The notes under the pieces were generated by a model. The model saw nothing but the letters and a program-made list of their open reading frames with translations, searched no databases and was not told the DNA's origin. Shown in pieces: positions 20,513 to 29,319 of a DNA stretch of 29,319 nucleotides. The translations under genes were made by a program, and so were the position numbers. The stretch is from Saccoglossus kowalevskii (lineage: Eukaryota > Hemichordata > Enteropneusta > Harrimaniidae), in NCBI RefSeq assembly GCF_000003605.2, contig NW_003112980.1, positions 9,803 through 39,121 of the forward strand, in the 5' to 3' direction. How positions within the stretch are numbered: position 1 is the stretch's first letter; the number at the start of each line of letters is the position of its first letter.

Positions 20513-20682
20513 ATGGCGGTGGTGGGCAGTCACAGTAGACAGATGGCTTACAACGGGGCCCCCGCTCCCCGAGAACACGCAATTCTGAGCGCCACTCAGC
20601 CCTTCTACCAAGCAGCGACAGTAACCCGTACAGATGTAGAACCAGACCGTCCCATAGGCTATGGAGCTTTCGGAGTTGTGTG
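20513..20682 (+). CDS. NLK: NLK exon 1: N-terminus and glycine-rich loop
   Basis: Starts at ATG 20513 (MAVVGSHSRQMAYNG). An internal Met 11 begins MAYNG, which resembles the MMAAYNG near the start of vertebrate NLK, so either ATG could be used. No other ATG lies in frame between the upstream TGA (near 20455) and 20513. It ends after two bases of the Trp codon in GAFGVVW, with donor GTAAGT. The exon sits in a locally CpG-richer patch. The long minus-strand open frame here is a shadow of this exon. Confidence 0.95.
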
Positions 20683-23600
20683 GTAAGTAACCGCTTGGTC
20701 ACTACTTGCATTGCGAGTCTTTGTCTGTCGGTTCGGTTTAAATTGCCGACCAGCTGATCGTTGAACGCCGGTTACAGAGAAAAACAACTCTCCAGGACAC
20801 TTCAGTCAACTGACCCAGCCATACAAGTAAAAGTTCTCAAACTTTTTCCTCTGTCTCTCGGCATTTTCTTGCATTTTTTGAAAAAAAACGCACCAAAACT
20901 TAGAAAGGATGTCGGTCCGTTGAAATTTTCTTTGTTCCTTTTTAGGGCTTCACTAACAGTGATGTTTCGCCTATCCCTCTTTGTTTCCGTATACTGCGAT
21001 CGATACTGTCGATATTTTAGGAACTTTAAAAGAAAAATGTCGAATTTGACCCTGTGTATAGAATTATTCAAACATTGTTAGTAAATATTTATTTGAAGAA
21101 GTTGCCAGAGTTGGCCTCGCCAGAGATTTAAATCTTTAAAAAACCGAGTTAAACGTCAGGCTGTTGTATTGTTAAATATTCAACTTTTTTGTCGCATTTC
21201 CTTACTCATTTCTATTGGATGTTAATTTTTTGGCGTCAATAACAGAACCATGTGATCAAAGGTGATAGTCTGATTTTGGTTTAAAGAGAATATTCTCAAA
21301 AACGTTTCTTCCATTACTTTTCATATAATATTACTACAACTAGTACAATTATTTTTTAATTATTTAGCTGGCAAGAGAAAAAAAGTATGGGAAAAAGACA
21401 ATCTGCCTATTAGTAAATCTACAATCTAAAGTTTAAACATTACCACAAGGTCATTGACTTTTATGATACATTTAAATATGAACTTGAAATTCAGAAATCG
21501 AAAGGAAGTATTGCCGGAATGTTCAAGATTACTTGTGCCAAAGTCATCAGTTTGAAAACTCAACTATTTCTGTATTTACAAAAATTATTTATATACCCCC
21601 AAAATAATATCAAATGACTAACAACTTTGATACTTTTTTTTCTTTTTTAAAAAAAAATTAAAATTAAATTAGATTTCTAGTATAATTGCAAGGCATTGGA
21701 TGTTTCAATCTGCTAGAAGATTGAAGTGTTGGCATTATTTACAGTGACTACTAATGGGTACTTGTCAGTAACACAAGTCCTTCACATGCAGTAATGTGTT
21801 GATAAATAGGAAACATATTGGTTATATGCGAGTACAACCTTCAGTGATAGAAAGACCATAGTATCGCTCTTAAAGTCACTTTTCAATCTAGGTTTATTCA
21901 GACGTATCTGCCGACTAACTCACAGATGTCATAAATAACTGTTTACTGATATTTGTAGAAATACTTGGATGATCACCAAAATAAAAGATGATTATTATGA
22001 ATCTAAAATAAAGATTCGTTTATTAATTGACATAATTAATTGCTGTACACCCGTTAATGTCAAATTGCAAATGTAAATTTGCTGACTGTGAATCCTTCAC
22101 ACTTCTTTGAGGCATTTTTCAAGTGTGAATTAATTGTTGTAAATTGGTGCTTTTAGTTGGCACTTTCAATGAGCAGTATTCTTCTGTGAAGTTTCATTCC
22201 AAAGATCTGGAAAATGAATCGCATGTGAGAGCACTCGTTGCCGACTGTTTGGATGTCTTAGTGATAACTAGTTTTGAATACGACTGTAAAGTATTTGGCT
22301 ACTGATAAATTAAAATAGTATATTTCTCTTAATTATTATTGTGATAATCAAATTTTCTGCTTATTACTGCCATAATCATTCATGTATAGAAAAAGCCTTT
22401 TAGTGGAACTGTGAGATTTTTCATGGTGTGTTTACTCTTGTCCTGTGGATACAAGTTTACTACTGTAAAATACTATATTTTAGCTGGAATTAATTTTCGT
22501 TTAAAGACTGTTTTCACTTATTTTTGCCGAGGTGTATGTAAAATATAGGAAAAAAGGTATATTCGCTGGATTTTATTTACAGTGAATCATTCCTTCAGTG
22601 AAAATAGCGAAAATTAATTCCAAGTGAAATAAAGTATTTTACAGTATTCCAATATTCATGGTTTAATTGTGCAAATATGACTTTTAGTACGAGTAATGTG
22701 TTCACATTTTGTAATGAATGCTGTGTCAGATTGGGTGAAGTTAACCACCAAAGTGTTCATACCATCTTTCATCACTGTTCTCAATTTGTCCAGTTAAAGT
22801 TCATTGTTGTCACTACAAGTCTTTGCTACATATTGCTCTGAGACCTTGTGTCCACTTCAATGCTTTATTTGTTGCTTATATCTTCCAAAATTATAATTAA
22901 TAATATTTAACGCAATAACAATGTCCCACATGACCTTTTGATCTGCAATTTGATAGTTATTTCAAATTTTATGGATTTCTATATGTATTATTAATTTCAA
23001 TTATAAGGCGATAACTTCTATAACTTTATAATCATTTATTTCAGGTCAGTTACTGATCCAAGGGATGGCAAGAGAGTGGCACTTAAGAAAATGCCCAATG
23101 TCTTCCAAAATCTTATATCCTGTAAAAGAGTCTACAGAGAACTTAAAATGCTATTCTATTTTCGTCATGATAATGTGAGTTCTACCTCTTTTTAGCTCCG
23201 CTGTCGACTTTGTCGAGCGGAGCTTATCATATGAGTGATTGTTCGTCGTCCGTGTCAAAGTTTTACTTTTTTGACTTCTTCTTGAAAAGTACAAGCCTGA
23301 AAGCTTTGATACTTGGTGTATATGTACCTTGGGTAGACCTCTCTCAGATTTGTTCATTTCATGATCATATCTTCAATTCTCTAATTTTAATGAATATTTT
23401 TGTCATTTTTGGTAAAAAGTGATATTTTCAACTTCTTGTTAAAAACCGCACGTCCAATTGCTTTGATATTACATATATAGGTACTACATGTGGACCTCTC
23501 TTAGATTTGTTCATTTTGTAATGATATCTTTAGTTCTCTAATTTTGGTGAATATTTTTGTCATTTTTGGTAAAAAGTGATATTTTCGACTTGTTAAAAAC

Positions 23601-25148
23601 CGCAAGTCCAATTGCTTTGATATTACATATATAGGTACTACATGTGGACCTCTCTCAGATTTGTTCATTTTGTAATGATATCTTTAATTCTCTAATTTTG
23701 GTGAATATTTATGTCATTTTTGGTAAAAAGTGATATTTTCGACTTCTTGTTAAAAACCGCAAGTCCAATTGCTTTGATATTACATATATAGGTACTACAT
23801 GTGGACCACTCTCCAATTTGTTCATTTTGTAATGATATCGTCAATTCTCTAATTTTGGTGAATATTTTTGTCATTTTTGGTAAAAAGTGATATTTTCTTC
23901 TTGTTAAAAACCACAATCATTTATGGTGAAAAATGATATTTTTGAATTCTTGTTGAAAACAGCAAGTCCCATTGCATTGATACTATGCATATTGTTCATT
24001 TTCTAATGATATCTACTGTTCTTTAATTGAAATGTGCATTGCTAACAGCGGAACTATCTCAGCCGAGAGGCTGCATGTTTTTTTTCTGTTACACCTGTTT
24101 AAGCTAAGAACTACAGTGGTAAAGATAGTTGAAATGTCTTCTGTCAGCATGGACTGAAAAATGTGTTCAGTTTAGACAGGTTTCTGATATACGCAAGGTT
24201 TGGTTTTCTCGGGTTTTAAAATTTATCAATTTGTTGACATTGATGTCATACTTTATGTAGGAAGCAAAAATCAGGGTACTGTCAAATACTTAATTTTAGC
24301 TGGAATTAATTTTCGCTGAAAAAACTTTTTGGGTGTTTTGTATGGTATTTATTCACAGATTATTGACGAGCTAATGTAAAAAAAAAATGTATATTTGCTG
24401 GATTTTATTCTCACTGAATCATTCATTTAGCAAAAATAGCGAAAATAAATTCCAATTGGAAATAAAGTATTTTACAGTATACAGTATGTGTGAGCTGGAT
24501 CTCTGGGTTGAAAACAATGTCCTTTTAACAGCGATCCAGTGGTAGCTAGATAGAAATGAAATGGTGTGAATGTTGAGTAAAGCATTTAAACCACTGGATG
24601 TGTAGGCAGATTGCAGATTTAGCCCACTGGTACATATAAGGAATTTTCACAAAGCAATTTAGATCTCCAACATGTGTCAACAAGGCCTAAATGTTTTGTT
24701 TGGTTAACTTACAAAATGGCCCCACCCTGTACTGTGAAACCATTTAACTATTGTAAAATTTTTGCTTGGAATTAATTTTCGCTGAAGGAAGATTCAGTGA
24801 AAATTAAATCAAGCAAATATACCTTTTTCCCCTATATTTCACATTCAACTTGTCAAAAATTAGTGAAAATAAATTCCATAAAAATCACCCAAAAAGTCTT
24901 TTCAGCAAAAATTAATTCCAGCTAAAATAAAGTATTTTACAGTATTTTGATGTTTTAGCTGAAGGATTTTTCTTATCAAAGGTATTTTACTTACCCCAAA
25001 AAATTAAAGTACAACGTTGAATACAAAAATGTCTTAGTGAATCTGGTATCACTTGGGTTGTTTATTTTTACTGAATTTTCCATTATTTACAGGTATTAAA
25101 AGCTTTAGACATTCTCCAGCCTCCACACATTGACTTCTTTGAAGAAAT
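20513..25148 (+). CDS. NLK: Nemo-like kinase, first three exons (partial; continues past the window)
   Basis: A proline-directed Ser/Thr kinase of the atypical MAPK branch. In animals it phosphorylates TCF/LEF and other transcription factors and tunes Wnt and Notch output in the nucleus and cytoplasm. Exons: 20513-20682, 23045-23174, 25093-25148. They join into 118 whole codons plus two bases. Landmarks: EPDRPIGYGAFGVVW (Gly-rich loop, residues 49-56), VALKKMP with catalytic Lys71, alpha-C Glu89 in RVYRELKML, and ILQPPHIDFFEE (107-118). The region before the kinase domain is only about 42 residues, without the His- and Ala-rich runs of vertebrate NLK. The catalytic HRD and DFG segments are not in this window: about 4.2 kb of apparent intron 3 follows. 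Confidence 0.96.
20683..23044 (+). other. NLK intron 1
   Basis: 2362 bases, GTAAGT to TTTCAG. Holds one MITE copy (22461-22646). The open frames near 20761-21081 on both strands lack any recognisable domain. The rest is plain AT-rich intron. Confidence 0.9.
22461..22646. mobile_element. MITE family A, copy 1 (NLK intron 1)
   Basis: 186 bases with inverted ends of 39 bases (22461-22499 and 22608-22646), 35 of 39 matching by eye. The ends begin TACTGTAAAATACT and close with TGGAATTAATTTTCG. No coding capacity. Same family as 24277-24479 and 24749-24944. Confidence 0.88.
23045..23174 (+). CDS. NLK: NLK exon 2: ATP-binding lysine and alpha-C helix
   Basis: Acceptor ATTTCAG; the first G completes the split Trp codon. 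Then SVTDPRDGKRVALKKMPNVF through LKMLFYFRHDN. The catalytic Lys and alpha-C Glu are present, and the similarity to vertebrate NLK is nearly unbroken. Donor GTGAGT follows Asn100. A hairpin-headed repeat element begins less than 20 bases into the intron. Confidence 0.95.
23191..24073. mobile_element. Composite hairpin-bounded minisatellite element (NLK intron 2)
   Basis: Starts with a hairpin, AGCTCCGCT (23194-23202) pairing with AGCGGAGCT (23216-23224). This is followed by about five copies of a unit of roughly 157 bases: a diverged first copy from about 23253, then copies whose GGTAAAAAGTGATATTTT words begin at 23411, 23568, 23722 and 23879, and a degraded last one. It closes with AGCGGAACT (24047-24055) and a small hairpin, CAGCC GAGA GGCTG (24060-24073). 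The layout, with unique ends, an internal minisatellite of about 160 bases and a 3' hairpin, resembles non-autonomous Helitron-like elements described in marine invertebrates. That class is an inference, because no CTRR end was found. Open frames on both strands here are repeat by-products. Confidence 0.75.
24277..24479. mobile_element. MITE family A, copy 2 (NLK intron 2)
   Basis: About 203 bases, same orientation as copy 1. It shares AGCTGGAATTAATTTTCGCTG at the left, TTTGCTGGATTTTATT inside, and AATAAAGTATTTTACAGTA at the right. Confidence 0.88.
24749..24944. mobile_element. MITE family A, copy 3, inverted (NLK intron 2)
   Basis: About 196 bases with the same inverted ends. The interior (AAGCAAATATACCTTTTT, CACCCAAAAAGTCTTTTCAG) matches the reverse complement of copies 1 and 2, so it is in the opposite orientation. 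It lies about 270 bases after copy 2, so together the two form a large inverted repeat that ends about 150 bases before exon 3. Confidence 0.88.
25093..25148 (+). CDS. NLK: NLK exon 3 (56 bases)
   Basis: Acceptor ATTTACAG; reads VLKALDILQPPHIDFFEE plus two bases AT, the start of the conserved Ile codon of EEIYVVTEL. The donor would be GTATCC, weaker than the other donors here. Reading on through gives Met-Tyr-Pro-Phe, which does not match the family, so a donor at 25149 is the best fit. The downstream side is inferred from family alignment because the next exon is outside the window. Confidence 0.85.
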
Positions 25149-28100
25149 GTATCCTTTTTGTACAACAGGTTTGTTATTTACAACTTTCATGGAATTCATA
25201 GTAAAGCAGGTCATGTGTTTGCTTATTTTTAGCTCAAATATTGAAGTATTCTTGCATTTATTGATTATTAATTCATTGCATGTTGTAAACATTAAATGTT
25301 TCTACAATAATCCATTTTCAAGTTATGGCTACTTTAATGTCAATGGAAGGAGCGTATGACTGAGAAGAATTTAAATGTCTTGTTGTAGAGTACTGTTAAA
25401 TGAAACAAAACGTGGAATAGGTACATATCATTTATATAGACCTATTAGTGTATCCAAAGTACAGTTGATAAAACCAGAATACACTGAACAAGGCAGAGTA
25501 AATTTGGAAAAAAAAAAGTAAAGGAAATTCCTGATGTTTTTAGTGAGTAAAAGAATATTTTCTTCAGTGTTTTGGAAATGGCAGCGTGGAAATAAAATAA
25601 TGAGGGTCAATTATATACTGTTTTTGTTGTTTCAGAGACACTGTGTTCAGAAAGTAATAACAGAAAGTGGTTTTTGTAGCAAATACGTCTCGATCTTTTT
25701 GACTGTATTGTTGTATCAGTTTCGTATGTAAGTGCTGTTAGTGTGGGACCTAGTATTTTTTTTTACCTTTTGCAATTTACTATTTGTTTTAGTTATTTGC
25801 ATATTGTAAGAGGGCATATCTCCTATCTGTATGTTGTTGATAGAACCCAGTGAAATGTAATTTTGCTGCCTCTGTATTGTTTTATTCTTGTACACCAATA
25901 TATGTCATATTGGATGTATGTGTTTGTATTTGTTTTCATTCGACAACTCAGCTGATGTTTTTAAAATTGTTGTTGTGACAGGCACTTGTTTGTTTGTGTT
26001 TCATTGAGTAATGTACTCGGCATGCAATGAGCTGATACAAATCAATAGCAACATTAAAACCACGTTTGAGAAGAGTATACTTAATTTGAATTGTTTAGCT
26101 TTAATTAAATGTTTTAAGAGTCCTTCAAATACTGGAATAGTCAAAAAAAACTTTAATCAGTGGTTTCATTTAGTTCTGAAATGGGTGATTTAAACGATAG
26201 AATGCCAAAATGGGACACTTTCCTATGGGTTCTGGCTGCAAGTCTTAAAAAAAATACAAAGGAGTCAGCTATACTAGACAAGTAGACAGCTATTTAGCAT
26301 GCAGTCACCTCATAATGAAACTTTTGCTACAATTCAAATTAATTGTAATACGTTAGTTTCAATTATTTATGAGGTGAATGCAAAATGCATTAAAATATAT
26401 ATCCCTTTGATCACCATGAAAAAATAGCAAATTGAAAATATTAAACATTTAATTTTTTTTGAAAAAAAAAACTTAAATGCAATAACTGAAGTTTATCCAC
26501 TGCATGGCTTGAATTCTATGGCAGTTTAATAATCCGAGATTTATATGTTAAATCGTATCAATTAACATTGGTATTTACAATGTATTAAATTACCAACATG
26601 GGATCTCTAGGCTCTTTAATGATTAAAGTTAAATATGAAATTGCATTCAGAATTTATATATATTATAAAAATGCAGTTGTATCCATGGTGATAAAACGAC
26701 TGGGATGTCAACAGTTTTTATTTCAAAACATATGTTTTCAAGTCTAAAAAAAAATTTACTTGGGTACTTTTTTTACATTGAGAATTATTTTCCTTTCTTA
26801 CTGTAATGTAATGTAATGCGAACTGTTTACAATACAACAAGACACACTGAAAGAAAACAAATGGAAAGATAACAATACAAATACAAAGGAAAAGGATGTA
26901 ACACTATAAAAATACATTCAATAATATATATATGTATTATTGGTAACTTGGGTACTTAATAATTTGTTCAACAATAAAACGTACTACAGTAAAATGCCAC
27001 TCATGAGTAAAACATTTTTTCTACAATTTTACATATTTTGTGCTATAAAAATGAAGAATATAAAATAAAAATATAGGGTCATCATACTAGGTTTGGAGAA
27101 AATTAACATCAAAATGAGGTCAGATTACCTTTTCTGTTTTTAGATCATTTCAGAGCTCTGGATGGATAATTTATTGATAAGTGACTAAACAAAAATAAAT
27201 TAGGTAAATGATTCAGTGTGTTGCTTGTATATGAGAGAGCATGAATTTCATGACAAAACTCGCATAAAGACCAGTTTGGCAAAAAGTGTTTTCAACCGTG
27301 GAGGGGGGGGTATATGTGTCGACATATGTTAATTACAGTATTAAAAAGCTCAATATGTACAAGTAAATTCTGAAACAATTATAATCTAGATGGCACCTGG
27401 GAAATGATACAAGTGTACTTTATTATCAAGAATTTTTGAATAATTTATTAACTTGATTAAGCGTTGAGGTTCTAGTTGTTTGATATCTTGTAAATTGTTA
27501 AACGTCTACAAATTAAAAAACACTTGGTATTTCCTAATCTATTTCTCTGTTTCTATTATTGCTATAGATAGTAACATCATGATCAGCTGAACTCAACATA
27601 CCGGTACTTTTCTGCAATTATAATATTAAGTTAGAATATCATTTACTTCGAAATGATATATACAAAAATTCAGTTAAATTACAAATTTTAAAATGATTTA
27701 ACTGGCGCAGTACAAGGAAACCACATTGAACAACTCCAATCTCTTAGGTGTTGAAGGTCAGACTGTACTTGCCCAAACAAAGAGATAGGTCAAGGACTGT
27801 CCTCCAAAGTGATACTAAAGTGTCAATGTTTTATGCTAAATTGATGCACACTTGTACCCATCTATTTGGACAAAAATTACTATTTTTTCCTTTCATTCAT
27901 TAAAGTATGAAATTATTGAAAAAAAGTTGACTAGCAATACTGAATTATTTGTGCTTTGACAGTTAACACCCCTCTAAACGTATTTTGTTTATATCTAGGT
28001 CAGTGCTGTACATTGTAGGTACTGGAAGATGAGTTTATTTAATAGACATTTCACAATTTCTATAGATTTGAACATTTTGCCCAGAGTCCTGGTAACTTTA

Positions 28101-29094
28101 ATAGAATTTTTACCCTCGTGTATTATATAAAATGATCATAATATACTTTATTGTATGTACCTCCACAATGTGTCGTATGATATAGGGTGAATCACAATTT
28201 GTATCATATAGTTTGATACATGCATTTTTTCCATTGCACGCATTACCCAGGCGATAGCGAAATGTTGACTGAACCTTCTGGACGTCTTATGCAGTCCAAT
28301 AACTACGGATTATGATAAGCATGATGCGTTTAGCAAGTGTATGGTTTCGTTTTTTCAAATTATCATTTAAACTTTTAAAAATAATCTGTTGAATATTAGT
28401 TGATTTGCCTTAAATAGTTGACTACACAACTAACATATGACATTTTTTATGCTCTTTCGGGGAAAACAAAATTTACACAAGTGTTGGGATACTTTTTTAT
28501 TCTTTGTTTGATACAAAACTTCAGCTTTGACCACTTGTGTTTGCTAACGTTGACCTAAAAGTAAATATCGTATATATATAACAATATACTTGTGTCCACA
28601 AAATATTATCTATAGGTTTTCATATAATTTGTCAATTCAATTTATCCACAAAAGAAACGGTGATTAAAACACTTGTCAAGAGTTGAAACGCTACATAAAT
28701 AAAAATACAACATACAAAAATGTTTCTTATTTAAATTGCATGATATTTCTCTCTAGAGAGTTAAACTGACTTTGTTTAAAAGGGCATTATATTGTCTGTT
28801 ATATTGTGATCTCTTGCATTTTACAATCTATTGAGTTGACAGTTTACAATTGTACTTTGTATTATAACTGTAACTTGTCACTAGGACCAATGCCATGCTT
28901 AGCAGCATTATTTAATTTTTTACAAGATGGCTGATTTGCTGAGGAATACCTTTGTTTTATAGATTGTAGTATTTATAAAGATTTTAAACTCAAATCAGAG
29001 TGTCTAATTGCAATATTTCCATGATTTTAAACTCAAATCAGTGTCTAATTGCAATTGACACTCAACAATTTGACATTCACAAAGTGACGAATGA
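25149..29094 (+). other. Start of NLK intron 3
   Basis: No sequence encoding the next conserved block (YVVTELMQSDLH) was found, so this is taken as intron. It is strongly AT-rich with scattered T and A runs, a G run near 27302 and a small palindrome near 26919. A 34-base direct repeat occurs at about 28980-29014 and 29023-29055. The open frames at 25534, 26011 and nearby have no recognisable content. Confidence 0.7.
28980..29055. repeat. Direct repeat, two copies, period 43
   Basis: GATTTTAAACTCAAATCAG followed by TGTCTAATTGCAAT occurs twice. The first copy has two extra bases (AG) in the middle. Confidence 0.9.
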
Positions 29095-29319
29095 GTTTGG
29101 TGAATATTAATTAGGCCATGAATACTGACAGTTTGGTGAATATTAATTAGGCTCATGAATAATGACAGTTTGGTGAATATTAATTAGGCTCATGAATAAT
29201 GACAGTTTGGTGAATATTAATTAGGCTCATGAATAATGACAGTTTGGTGAATATTAATTAGACTCATGAATAATGACAGTTTGGTGAATAATAATTAGGC
29301 TCATGATCAAGATGAGTTT
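29095..29319. repeat. 37-base satellite array at the window end
   Basis: Six copies whose GTTTGGTGAAT words begin at 29095, 29131, 29168, 29205, 29242 and 29279 (periods 36, 37, 37, 37, 37). Each contains ATTAATTAGGCTCATGAAT. The middle copies are almost identical, and the first and last differ slightly. The window ends ATGAGTTT, just like the lead-in of the first copy, so the array probably continues. Confidence 0.95.

Larger units (their letters stand above)
23175..25092 (+). other. NLK intron 2
   Basis: 1918 bases, GTGAGT to TTTACAG. More than half is repeat: the composite minisatellite element and two MITE copies. Confidence 0.9.

Noticed and set aside
20502-20711. 69-codon minus-strand frame
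   Set aside because: Exact antisense shadow of NLK exon 1.
25149-25359. Continuation of NLK exon 3 as YPFCTTG and beyond
   Set aside because: It does not match the strongly conserved YVVTELMQ that follows in NLK. A GT at 25149 restores the expected phase.

Overview
This is an AT-rich, intron-bearing animal nuclear scaffold. It has canonical GT/AG introns, AATAAA signals, LINE and MITE relics, many microsatellites and one 50-base run of N. Two conserved genes can be recognised, both on the + strand. One is mitochondrial malate dehydrogenase (MDH2): seven exons covering the whole mature enzyme, with the targeting-peptide exon not found. The other is the 5' part of nemo-like kinase (NLK): exons 1-3, cut off by the window end. 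The protein similarity, the LINE type and the tetranucleotide arrays suggest a marine invertebrate, perhaps a non-vertebrate deuterostome such as a hemichordate. That placement is a guess from general likeness, not a measurement.

Layout. 1-4456: no intact gene, but two fossil DNA-binding domains. One is a paired/Tc1-like double helix-turn-helix (547-906). The other is a frameshifted THAP zinc finger (1853-2070). 4457-9009: MDH2 exons and introns. Intron 5 carries a GC-rich repeat block, and intron 6 carries a pentanucleotide microsatellite and a MITE that ends about 60 bases before the last exon. 9010-20110: a long intergenic stretch. It holds an unassigned minus-strand open frame (11458-11835), a 252-base graded tetranucleotide array (13449-13700), the 3' end of a LINE with an assembly gap inside it (about 14720-16000), a decayed antisense LINE reverse transcriptase (about 17885-18770) and two perfect hairpins (18825-18848 and 18911-18954). 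20111-29319: NLK promoter region, exon 1 (20513-20682), exon 2 (23045-23174) and exon 3 (25093-25148). Its introns contain three copies of one MITE family and a composite minisatellite element that starts about 16-20 bases past the exon 2 donor. A 37-base satellite runs off the right edge.

The two genes have no known functional link. MDH2 is a TCA-cycle and malate-aspartate shuttle enzyme of the mitochondrial matrix. NLK is a proline-directed Ser/Thr kinase acting on TCF/LEF and other transcription factors. No operon, CRISPR array, rRNA, complete tRNA or prophage was seen. No complete new system was found. The most unusual content is the cluster of transposase-type DNA-binding-domain fossils, the perfect hairpins, and the repeat elements sitting close to splice sites.
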